DNA of 64,000 nt from Breviolum minutum Mf 1.05b.01 (Eukaryota; Sar; Dinophyceae; Suessiales; Symbiodiniaceae), in the NCBI GenBank assembly GCA_000507305.1, contig DF240871.1:1-64000 (forward strand). Direction: 5' to 3'. Numbering within the stretch: position 1 is the stretch's first letter; each line of letters starts with the position of its first letter. Of the stretch, positions 37,501 through 50,377 are shown in pieces. A model generated the notes under the pieces. It did not search any database and had not been told where the DNA came from. It was given only the letters and a program-made list of their open reading frames with translations. Both the position numbers and the translations under genes were made by a program.

Positions 37501-40500
37501 AGTCAACGTAGCTGTCAGAATAGGCTGGAAGTATGCCCACCAAACCCGCCAATGTATATACAGATACATATATGTATGTACACATAAACACACATGCACA
37601 CACATAAACACGCATAAACACGCATAAACATCACATAAACACACATATACACACATATACACACATAAACATCACATAAACACACATATACAGATACACA
37701 CACATATATACACACATATACACACATATCCACATACATATACGCATACACACATATACAATATCTACATACATCAACTTGGAAAATAAAACAAAGGGTT
37801 CAGTAAATGTTGAGCAGGTCGTGAATTTCCTGCCACCATCAGTTGATTACTCATTTTTCCGATTCAATCCGTTTAGCGTTTCATTCAAGAGTTTAAGGCC
37901 CCCCAAAAAAAAATGAATTCCAAGTTTTAACCCTCACCCACATGTAAAAATAATGAAACGGCGAATTCTCTCAACTCCACTTGTCTGCCAGTTGACAGAA
38001 TGAAAGTGCCAAGCACCATCAACGGCAAACTGTGGGCTCCTGCAAGGGTCAGGGGGGAACCAACGTCCAATGGCACCACTGTTTTCTTCAATGACTTCCC
38101 TTCAACACCTCACCATCCTGTTTTTAAACGTCAATTTGTTCAAGCATTCCAAAAAATCACAAAACGGCCGCAAACAACAACAACAAACAAACACGTTCAC
38201 TTCTCACTGGTGTTTTGTTTGGTATTTTTGGTATTCTTGGTGGGGGCTTGGTGGGGCACCTGTGTTTTTTGCCTTCGTGTTAAAGGTCACCCATTTCCCC
38301 CCTCCCTGCGCAGCGGCTCCGAACTCATCCGGACTCTCGAAACGTCCAGTGCGCGGGCCAGCGATGATGGCACCGACCAAAGCGCCCACGCCACCTGCGG
38401 CGTTGGGTTTGGCGGGGAGGGCAAACGAGAATGCACCCGACAAGGTGGACTTACTGTTTTGCTACCCGCGAAAAATTTATTAATGCGCCAGCTACGGAAA
38501 AGCACCTGTCTAATCATGTTGAAAAGGCATTATCAATTCCCAGGTTAATCAAAACATGATAAACAGTGATAAACCCCAGGTTAATCAAAACATGATCAAC
38601 AGTGATAAACCATTTTTTTGTTCCATGTGTTTTGTTGCCAAACGAACGGTTTCATAAAATCATGGGATTTCGGCATTTCGCGGCCGAAAACCGAAAATTT
38701 GGGAACACCAAAAATCTTGAATTTCAACCACAAAACTCATCGGTCCTAAGCCCCTCATCGGTTGTTGCCTGTCATATGTACCACGCCAGATCCCGCAAAG
38801 TCCATGAAGCCTGTGGACACGAGAAGTATCAACTGGAATGACATTGATATTGTGGCTCAGACAGATGGCTCACCTAAAGTAATTCCTCCGTTTATACACT
38901 ATTTTCGACGGGTTTGGTAATGACGACGGGGTTTCTCGGTCATCAACAGCATCATTGAACACTATGGAAGCATCTTTCAAGAAAATAGTTTGTTGTTTGT
39001 AATTTGTAACCATCACGAGCTCCCCTTTCTCACTAGTAAATGAAATAGGAAGGATACACGTGAGAGAGGCTCTAACCGCCACCATGACCCCCTCTCTATT
39101 GTGACTGTGGGGCTTGAAGATTCTACAACGAAACGACAAAGTCATCACTCGCCGTCTCTTTTTCAGACTCCCCAATGTAAACGCAGGATTCAATATGTCA
39201 TCTCTTTGTCATCTCTTATGGTTCTGCCCACTCTAAACGCACACGCCACTAGACCCAAGATTCTTTAAAATTTTGCAAAATTTCATTGGATCAGTCCATT
39301 CTGCATGGTAAGAAGCAGGAAGAAGCAGTGTTCTGTCTCAATTTTTTGCTGCACTTTGCAGGGTAATCGCGGCACGGAGACTATATACCTCTAACCTTCG
39401 AAATTATCACTGGATATGTCCAATCTGCATGGCAGGGCAACAAGAAGAGTTGTGCTTGAGTCTAGTTTTGCACAGCGCAAGATTCGAAAATTTAAGTTTG
39501 CATACTGCAAAAACAGAAAATGTTGGAAATGCTTACAGCTGTTCGATACACAGCACACAAACAAACATGCATACACAAGCAAATTGCGAGAATGCAAACA
39601 CTAAAGAATTGGAAGTGGAAAAGGAACAAAGTATTGCGCACAATACTAACATGATATATGAACTACAAAAGTATAGGCAAAAAGTCACCAAAATACTGCG
39701 GGCACGCAGACTGATACGACTTCCCCCCGAGCGATGCGACTTAAAGCGACCCTGGTAAAGTAAAACGCAAGCTAAACACAGCATGCACTTAAGACCAGTA
39801 GGCCCACTAGCTAAATGTAGAACAGCAACTAAACGCTACATTCATCATATTCCATCTCTAATTTCTAAGGTTGACTCAAATGATGCATTTAGTATGCGGG
39901 GTGCTCAAAAGAGACGACATCTGAAAAATGCTCTCCCCACAGGCACGGCTACAAAAACATGAAATGAGAGACGTTGTCTTTCGACTGTACTAGTGACTAG
40001 CGCCGGGAATTCTTTCTTAATTCCATGCCCCTGAAAGCAATCCATATCCACTTTGGCTTTGACTAACCGTGTAAATATACCTAGCTTGGATTGCGCGAGC
40101 CAAAGTTTACACTGTTCAGAGGAGGGTCCGGGGTTCGGCTCGATCCCCTCCGCACACAACAAATCTCTTATCCATATATCGTCGACCCCCGGGAGCTTAA
40201 GGTAACCTTTCTTGGCGATTTGCTTGTAGCTCGTCTTCCAACAGAGGAATATCAGTGGGGCTGAACCGACTAATCTTCGCATACCTTTAGGGTTAAGGTT
40301 GGAGTCCTCACTGTCATGGTGGAGTTGTGTACGGACGGTGCCCAAATACGCCAACGCCGGTTGAACCAGGTGATGGATCTGGGCTGCAGGGCCACACACA
40401 CAACATTTTCTACAAACCAAAAGGCACGCCTTTTGTCTTCTTATTTCAGCTTTAACCACTCTGATGCGGTATCTAACCACATCTAAGGAAATGTTGTTTC

Positions 40501-43500
40501 CTAAGAGCTAGTCTTTCTTCTTGAGACGGCGCGCATGCAGCAAGGTACATTTTGATCGCAAGCTTTTTCAAGTGCGGGAGACCAGCTCCACATTTGGGAC
40601 AAGTGCAGGCGGGCTGTTCCTTTGGGTGCAGAGCAGCGGCGGACGAATAAGGCTTTTTCACCATTCAAAGCCCACAAGCTTGTCTGCGTCTTGTTTGCGA
40701 GCTTGATTATATTGTGAGGAAAGTCACTTTCCGTTTGGTGCTTCCCTTTCAGTAAATTGCACACATTGCAAACAAACGCTGGGGCCCTCGGTTTGAAGTT
40801 CGCTGGCCGTTTCCCAATTAATGACCTGATCGCTTGAATCCGGCTGGAGGCAATGAAAGATTTCTGAAGAAACATCCGACATTTTCCTTCCTCCAAAAGA
40901 GACTTGGTTGAAAAGGGTTTTTCAAGACTCTTCCAAGACTCGGCAAGGGGCGTGAGGGCTCCCGTAAGATGCCCGCCTTTAAAAGGACCATGGCTTTCGA
41001 AGTTTTCGGGGTTGGTATCTGTTAAGAAATACCCGTTTTCCAGTAGCTAGCTACTATTTGCACTTCAAGCTTCTGCGCAAGCCCCAGTCATCCAGGGGTC
41101 AAGCCATTTACCTGGCCGGCGGCTAACTGACATATATTAAGTTGCAGTCTCTGCAACTTCCCTGTCCACAGTTTGCTCATTACATTCAGGATCGGCCCAC
41201 CCAGCTGTTACTAGCTTCGGTCTCCTTTTACTGCTTGGAAGCGACCGTGCTTAGAATGCGACGCACCATGCTGCCATAAAGACCACAAAGAAGAGATACT
41301 GAGGGGCTCTGCTTTTGCAACCCCGCGGGCGCCAATGTGACTGATAGCTCCTCGTCTTCATGTCTGCCCCGTCCTGGAAACAAGAAGGTAATGGGATTTC
41401 CATACTTGGAGGAAGTATCCTCGCATCATAAGTTCCACTCAGCCATCAAACTTGCAAGAATTCTTGCATCGCTTCCTAGGAGTTTGCCCATCGTAGCCCT
41501 TCACGCGCCATTGTGCGGATAGTTTCCGAATCTTAGCTTTCGCATATCATCTTAACTTTGTTTGCCAATAAGTCTTACTTGGGCAAGGTGCTTTCATTGC
41601 CTGGCTGGATGCGCCTTACCCCCTCACATCGGAATTCTCTTGCAGCAAGTAGCAAGTGTAAAGCTTGGCCCATCTCCGCATCATTTGTCGACGACGCTTG
41701 TGTGGATATTGACGTGGACGACTGACTTTCCCTTGCAATGATACTGACATAGCTTGGCCATAGTCCAAGGTTGAAACCCAAGCAAAAAATTCGGAAACCA
41801 AAGGCGAATTGAATTCCAAAGTATTCAGGTGATCAGACCTCACAATCTTTGTGCTTTTATCCAACTTCCCGAATACGAAAAAATCTGTCTTTGTGTGTCC
41901 TTCCCTTCTCTCTTTCTGATGGGTGACCATGCCGATTTGTTTGACATCGCAAGAACTAATAGCATATCGACAACAATGCACACCACGAATTGCATACACA
42001 CAAATGATAAGCAGGATAGGGTTGGGGGTATAGGAAATTCATACTTTTTCTACGTGTACCCTCCCTAAAACAAACACATCGCCCCCTGAAAAATGGATGG
42101 TTGGGAGACGATCCGGCTTCTTCTTCGAACCTTTTCACGCGCGAACTGTTAGGTGAAGGTTTTTGACCCCTTGGGGAAGTTCCCAACACATGACTTACCC
42201 TCCAGGGAACCTTGGGAAAAGGAAAATCATCTTCAAACATACCTTGGGTGGGGGTTATGTTAGTTCCCAGCAGGGTATACAACTTATATACAAAAAAAAC
42301 GCTTGGTTGTATCATATCAACACATGTTTTAAGAATCGTGAGTGGCCAGTTCCATATCATTCCATATCATTCCATCTGATCCCATCAAGTCGAAAAATCT
42401 TGCTATGTCATCACCTTTTGGATACACCCTGGAAGATTAACATGGAACATTTCATCATGGATGTTTGGTTCAGATCATTTTCCTTTCTAAATGGGTGATT
42501 CTTTTTAAGTTTCCATAATAATCTTCCACGGTGTACACCCTGAAAAATTAATATGGAACCTGAAATCACCTGTTTGAAAAGGAAAATCATCTTCCAAACC
42601 TCCATTTTTGGGTTCCATGTTAATCTTCCGGGGTGTATCCACTGGTGTATCTTCCAATCGCATCCTAAAATCGGCCTACGGAGTTCATAGATGCCAACCA
42701 TCCATAGCCCCAGGTCCATGCCACGATGATAGGATACACCCAAGCCTTGTGAGACAAGTCGATGCCACTGGCTGCCCCCCGTGTGGTTGGGAGGGAAACG
42801 TGGGAAATATGTTCATGAAATAATCGGTCTGGCCAAATTATGAGATTTCACCAACCACTGGAATTTTCTGAATTAAGGGGTATTTTTTTTGTTGTTGTGG
42901 ATCGAAGGTTATGGGACTCCAATGGTACACTTGAGATGGCAATGGAAAATCACCAGTTTTCAATAGGAACTATATAGATACATCTTCATTCAGGGTCCAT
43001 TTGTTCCATTGTCAATATTGTCATGCTTAGTTCAAAGGGTCCATTTGTTCCATTGTCATGTAAGTTAACCGGAATGTAACAACGAAAACAGCCTCTGCCA
43101 AAAATATGATTTATAAAAAATGTCAGAGACACCATTGGACGTATCCAACAAAAAAAGACTGTCATAGCATCATTCTAGAAGTACAAGAGTTTATAGTCAT
43201 AGCTTTTAGATGGCAAACAAAGAAGGACTGTGCTCAGCCTATCTTCATCCTCATGAATCAGTCTTTTTCTGCCCGAAAAGGCTTTCCCTTTTCGCAAAAA
43301 AGTGTTGAAAATGGATCACCTCACCAATCATCGAACTAATCCACAAAAATCCCCCCAAAAAGTTGTGATTGTAAACAAAAGACATGATGCTATTTAATGC
43401 TTCAGAAATCCTTTCAACCACGTCGAGAGCTCCCCAAGTAAACCCGTTCTTTTCCAAGGACACCAAGGACATGTGGTCTATGACCCCCCCCATGACCCAC

Positions 43501-46500
43501 CGTCATCATGAAGGAGAAGAAGACGTAGGGCAAGAAAGACACACGCTCTGCCACACCGCCAGAGACGATGGTAGCAGCAGCAGAACAGAAAGCCCATTGG
43601 AAGAACCAGTTCAAAGGAGCTGTTGTTGGCTCGAATTGACCTTAAACAAAGCGGTCAAGTCACTTGTGTGGAAAAAACACCCAAAATGTAAGAAATCTCA
43701 TACCTAGCGACATCCTGCCTTAAACCAATCCCCAACATAAACGGAAATCCGTTCATTTTGTTGGAAATGGGTGATGAGTGATGCCTAGGTATGGTTGAAT
43801 CATCCCTCATCAACCAATGTTCACACACGTCCCCAAAAATATGGACATGGCATGTTTTAGCCACACAAATCCCCCCCCAAGAAAAAAGAATCTTCAGGAA
43901 AAAAAAGGACTTCTGGGGCACCAAAAAAAATTCTCTATTGAGCCTATTGAAACGAACAAAAAAAAAGGTTTTTCCCCAGGCGTGAAAAAAATGGGTCTAT
44001 TAAATGGTAGCTACTTGAAACGGGGAAGGAAAACCCCGTGAGTTTGTCCACTTAAATGGGACTGAAACGCTAAAAACCATTGTGGGGTCGCTATCATCAT
44101 GCCGTTTTTCCAAAGGAATTTCATCTGCGGATCCATCGAGGAGTTGCAAATCAGTTCAGTCGTTGGTGGTTAAATCGAACCAACCCATTTTGAAAAAATA
44201 TGTGCGTCAATTTCCAACCCAAAGGATCGGGATACATCCGTTAAAAAGTCTGACTGTCTTTGAGTTGCCACCCACCTGTCGAATTGCCGCCGGAGTTTTG
44301 TTGAAAGTGAAGTCCGCTGGAGCGTCAGAACTTTACCATTAAAAATGACTGGCTATCAAGTTGGAGAAGCGTTTCCCGTTTCTCATATCTCAATTGGGTG
44401 CTGGATTTTCTGATCTAACAGAAATCCAACTGAAACCCCCCCAAAAAAAAGGAGAAATAATACTGGGCAAATTATATATACAAAAAAAACTTCTAGAAAC
44501 AAAGATGTCCCATTTTTTTAATTAAACCACCACTTGGAGAAGCGAAGCGGAAGGGATCACTTGTTTTTTAAGCCAAGAAAGACCGATAAACTGATGGCTT
44601 TGCGACTTCAACTGATCCTTCAATAAGGATTCCTTTAACATGAAAGAACTACAAACCAAGTAGCATCATTTCCTTTGCTAAAACGAACCAACCAAACAGC
44701 CTGTGAAGTCCCCTCGTCACCCTAGTAACAACCTTTGCCCACTGGACCCCCGAAACAATCTACAAAAATCGTCTCGGAAAACCAAGACACCGTCCTCCTT
44801 GAAGGTCACAAAGCCTTCGTTTTTCCCGCGGGTTGATTTCCCAAAAACTGGGCTTCGAGATTCAGCATCTCCCGGTGAAAAAGGTGGCAAATTCTGCTGA
44901 GCTGGTGTTACTTTTTTGAGGGGAAAAAGGGCACACTATCCCATAGCATCCATGGGACTGGCATATTCAACCTTACTCATTTACCATAAGAATCAACAAA
45001 ATGTGCGGTATACCAGTTTCATGGATCCTATGAGTACTACAAGGGATGTACAAATGAGGAAGTCCCCCTTAACTCCCTCACGGCACCGTGCCCGAACAGC
45101 GGCATCCTTTTTTACAGGCTCCAAGTGAAGAATTTTGGCCTTCAACCAGACATTGCACAGTTTTTCACGAAGCACCTAATCTTTTATATTTATCTCACCT
45201 AGAATTGCCAGATCCTATTGAAATTTTTGGTTCGAAAAAAAAAAAAAAAAAAACTCCTATAACCATCATTTCTGAGAATTGTCAGCTCCTATAACCATCA
45301 TTTCTGAGTCAATGACCGTATTTTATTAACCTCGTCATTTCTTTTTGTGAATTTTGTCGACCAGATTTCTTGCTTTTTCCATGACTCACATCACTGTTTC
45401 GGCGATGTGGCGACTGTGAAGTCACGAGAGAAATCCAACCTGCTAGCACCCAGTATTTACAGCGACTGGGGGGTCGTTGTACATCCTTTGCAAAAAAACA
45501 TTGTACATCTGTGCAAGTTACGATAATTCCTAAACCTGAATTCAAGAGATTTTGGGCGGGATTCCCTTACAATCACCACCATCTAAGATGACCAAACAAG
45601 GGGTTTTGTCTCCTTAGAATTTGCCCAGGTACATCGACCTTTTTTTTGGTTCCCCGCCTGTGCCGAAGAATTGCTCATGGCCTTGGAAGTTCAGTTGGAA
45701 AAACATAACGAAGTTGGGGGAAAAAACTCTACATTCGTGGCAGTGCCCCTTGGAGGCTTCCATTAAGGTGGTACGTGGTGTTACTGATATACTCCCTTCC
45801 CAGGTTACTACTCACCACCAGTACTCTTGACACGTTTTTTGGGATCAGGGGGATCCCATATATAAAAATTACTGGAAAGGGGACCAACCCAAGATATACT
45901 GATGTATCTCCAGTTTCGGAAATCCATTCTTTACAATCTAAACTCTGATTGAAGTTGGTGGATGTTCCAAGGCCCATCTCCGATATTGGAAAAATCATCG
46001 CATCTCCAAAAAGACACAATCGAGTTTTTCGATGGGATGAACCAATGCGTGAAAGAAAAACACCAAAAGAAACTCGAAATGTGTGCCAAAAAAACCACTT
46101 CGGAAGCATCTAAATTTCTTGTTCGGCCCCAACAGTCAGAAAATTTCGTCTTCGGATCCGTGAGGTGAAATCTTTCAAAACAAAAACAAAATATTACTTC
46201 CATTATACTGGTCGTTTGATAGGGGTCCTTATAGGTTTATTAGAGTCCTTATATAACTGGGTAGTATAATCCCCTATATAACCCAACCAACCAGGGTTTT
46301 TTCATTGCTCATATGAATCCTCATGAATCCTCAAATCAAGCACGTTAGTTGCCAGTTGATCTACCCTCAGGCTGACGATTCGATAAAGGCCCTTCCTTTA
46401 TGCTGTTCAATCAAGAAAGCCACCAGATGAACCTATTCTCAGATATCTACAAAAAATCAATGTTCAATGTATATTCAAATCATTACCCTGGCAATCAACA

Positions 46501-49500
46501 CTCTTTTTGTCAAATCATAGTTCAACACTCGCCCCCAAAATTCTGCCAGCGTATCAAAGTTACGCAGTAAACGAGCACTGGATTCTTCCAAACATTGAAA
46601 AAACTACCTATCTGTTCTTTCAAAACACAAATAATAAGTTGGCGCTTTTTAAAAACCCACCCAAAAAAATCCTATGATTTGTGCAATTTTCCCACCTTTT
46701 AGTGCCTGGGGGGGGGAAGACTTAGATGTCCAGCTATGAAAATCGTCCGTCCCTTCACCGGGGTCCATATCCAGCTTGTCAAGAGCACCCTTGTGGAAAT
46801 GTCATGTTGTGATTTTACAGATATTGCACGACATGTTATCATATGTTGTCTAGCTAGTGGTTTCAACTCCGAAGTATGGATGAAGATAATGTTGATAGAT
46901 TATACATGTAAGTAAAAGGCTGCTTGCACAGCAAAGAGGCCTTAGTAGTGTGTCATATTCCGACTTTTCTCAGTTTCCTTTTGTCAATTCAGCTCATGTT
47001 TGCCTACCCGGCATCAACATCATCAACAAAGCAAGCAACAAACAGAACAAACCCCAAATCATAGCCTATCAACTATCCATCACTGGTTTTTAGCTTCTTT
47101 AAACCACCCCCCCCCCCCATTTTGCACCCAACAAAAGGCCTGATCTTTAAAGTTACCCTTTTTTTTTCCCAGAACGTTCGATTGGTCATGAAAACTGGGT
47201 TTTCAAAACTATACAAAACAGCAGCGGGCGGCAGCGGCACTTTAATAAAACGTCCTCATTACAGTCATCATTGTCATCTAGTTGGTGGTTGAACCAACCC
47301 ATTTGAAAAATATGCTCGTCAAAATGGGAATCTTCCCCAAGTAAGGGTTGAAAATAAAAAATATTTGAAACCACCAACTAGTTGTCATTGACTGACTTCA
47401 AGAATCGTTGTTGTAACGACTCAACTGTCGTGACCGTCATGCTTGGCCGTTGTCACGTAGCGACCAATGACATCCAACTCCATTAGGACTACCAACGACT
47501 AAGACGTCCAAGGCTCCTTCATTACAACTATCTCGGGGCAAGTGACTATCATTCCTAAACCTGAATCTTCAATTTTGGGATGTTTGTGGTTTCGGGGAAT
47601 TCCCTTACAAAAAATCACCACCAGCCATTTAATTAGGTGATTCAACCCAACCGGCAGGGTGGGGGTTTCACGTGGCCAACCCTTTGCGGCTCTCCCATTT
47701 CCCCATCCCCGGGAACTGCCCGGGAAGCCGGCCGAGGAACCCATGAAGCCGTTCTCCAACAAGCCATCCTTCATGGGTCCGCCATAGGCAAAAGCCCATC
47801 CAGAAGCCCACCAGCCAAGGGTACCGACACAGACGTCGGTCAAGTTCTTCAACATGATGTTCTGCACCTTTTTTTTCGAGCCACAAAAAAAACGTCAAAA
47901 AAAACGGAAACCCGACTTCTTGAACCATGAAAAATCCGATGGTTGGTGCATGACGGGATCCGAAAATAATGGTTTATGGTTTATGGTTTATGAAAGAATC
48001 CCTATATAATTGGGTATTTTTTATTCCTTATATACCCCAAACAACCAGGTTTTTTTCATTGCTCACCCGAACTTCCAACTTCCAAGTTGATTTGTTGATA
48101 ATTTGATAGTGCCGGGGCGCCTGGTTGCCATTCGATATAAGATCGATGCAAATGACCGAGGTGTTTCTATCCAACAAATGGTGTTTTCAAGAAGAGCTGA
48201 AGTGGGCAGTGTTTTTTTAAAGCAGTGTGACAATCCGCCAAAAACTATCATGCGTGCTACTTGCTACCTGTATCATGGCTTTTGTACCCCCGTGTTTAGT
48301 GAGGTAGCATACTCCCTCATAAATCAACCAACCAAGAGGGCTTGTTTCGTGGCTCATGGTGGTACAAAAAATACCGAGAAATTCCAAATGCATGCATGGA
48401 TACCGGATACACCCCTCAACAAGCCCGCTTGTGGAAAAAGGTAGAAGTACCTTGTGATTCAAGGTCTCCCAAGGGCGAAAAATCCAAGGTCCAAGAACGG
48501 ATGTGCCCTTCTCACACGATCCGACAATGCGACAATGAAAATTCGCTGGTGGATTTTGTCGGAGGAAAAACGCCGCAATTGGTGGATTTTGGAACTTGCA
48601 GGAGATATTTCTTTGAGATGTTGAAAAGCAACGGTTCCACCGTGATCCCATGATCCCTTGCCAAAATGTTGGTGGGTATATCAATCTACCAACCCACAAC
48701 AATGACTACTATTGACCGTTTCTATGGCATTCACCAAGTAAACTGAGGTTTCTCTATTGCTATCTTGAAATGCATACAATTGGGTTCCGTTTCAGCAGAA
48801 TGTGTCGGTGAAATGTTCTAGAATGCAGGTGTACAGTAGCCTCTACAATCTCTGTACTAATCCGAAGGATTCCATGTGCAACCAAAACATGATGTTTTCT
48901 GTGTGGAATCATAATCCAGATCAACCAAAGTTGATGTTATACATGGGGAAAACTGCGATGTCTCCAAACGTTGCGAGTTGTTTTCGATGGTTTTTTTTCA
49001 TTCGCGAAATCGGTACCACGCCCATTTCGTCGTCGAGGCACGTTCTTGGCACGGCAACTACCAGCCCTCGGCGTAAGTAAAAATCGGTGGATCTTCAGGT
49101 CATCTAGGATGACAATCAGAAAAACCTGGTTGATATGGTAAATATCCCCATGATATGGTTGATATGGTTGATTTGGTTGATATGCTTGATATGGTTTTTA
49201 AAGAAAAATCCTGCACCTGTTGATAGGTATCCCAGGTATCTTTATCATGGTTGATGGCAACCAGAAATCCGGGATTCCCTATCTTCCAAAAACCACCAGT
49301 GTTTTTTCTCATCCCTCCCACCATTGGACCAATCATTGCGCAAAACTTCCCCCCCAATTGGGTTCGATTTATAGCTTGGTCACTCCACCATGGCGAAGCC
49401 GGCTTGCATGAACATCACCAAGGCACCACACACAATCAACCTTCACCACGGGAGCACGACTAACACCCCCCCAAAGGTCAAGGTATGATTGTAAAAAAAA

Positions 49501-50331
49501 ACAAAAAATCCCTGGACTTGAAAAAACATCGGATTTGGTTGCTTGTTTTTGGTTTTGAGTCGTGATTTGTGCTGGATTGTTGGATGTTTTTCAGGAACCT
49601 TGAAGAGGAATTTGTGAATTTGCCAAAGCTAAAAGGGAGAGATTCGTTTTTATTTCGAAAATGTTGCCGGTTGGATTTGCTGGCTGGTTGCAAATCTAAA
49701 ATGTAATATAATCAATCATCCAAAAGGTAGTTTCATATATTATCACATATTATCAATGACTTTTCATATTAGTTCACCCCTGCCGTCACAAGCGATTGGG
49801 ACCCATGTTCACCTGTGTTACTATACTATACGTGGGTATCATACCGGTATGCCGCCCTGTATCCTGAGCCCCCGAATCTTGGCGACTTACATCGTCTTTC
49901 ATTACGTCCATAGATGCATGAATATATACATAATATCTACAGATATATATATATATATATATACAGTAAGGTAACACAATGTGTAAGTTACAAAAGATAT
50001 GCACAATTCTACACACATAATATATCATACAGTATATCATCTTTGTGTACATAAATATATATATATATACATACTATTTTCCTGCCCATCCCTTCATTTT
50101 TTTCCCGTCGTAGTTTTTAAAAACGTGATTCCTTACGGTTTTTGGGGGATTCCACGACTTGAATTCTACCAACGAACCGAGGTACCAAATGTGATCCAAA
50201 GCTCCGGTGAGCTTCTCTTCGGTCTGGCCGGGCTGCTTGGGTGGTAAAAAGGAGAGTTTGGGGTGAGGATGGAAATTCCCAAGGGATGAATCGGATGAAT
50301 GATGGGCGAATTATGGATAAATATGGATAAG

Positions 50332-50377
<46 letters not shown>

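Noticed and set aside
38000-38548. Plus-strand 182-codon frame
   Set aside because: It is antisense to two AMT exons (37997-38039 and 38320-38394), whose conserved protein and phases identify the minus strand as coding.
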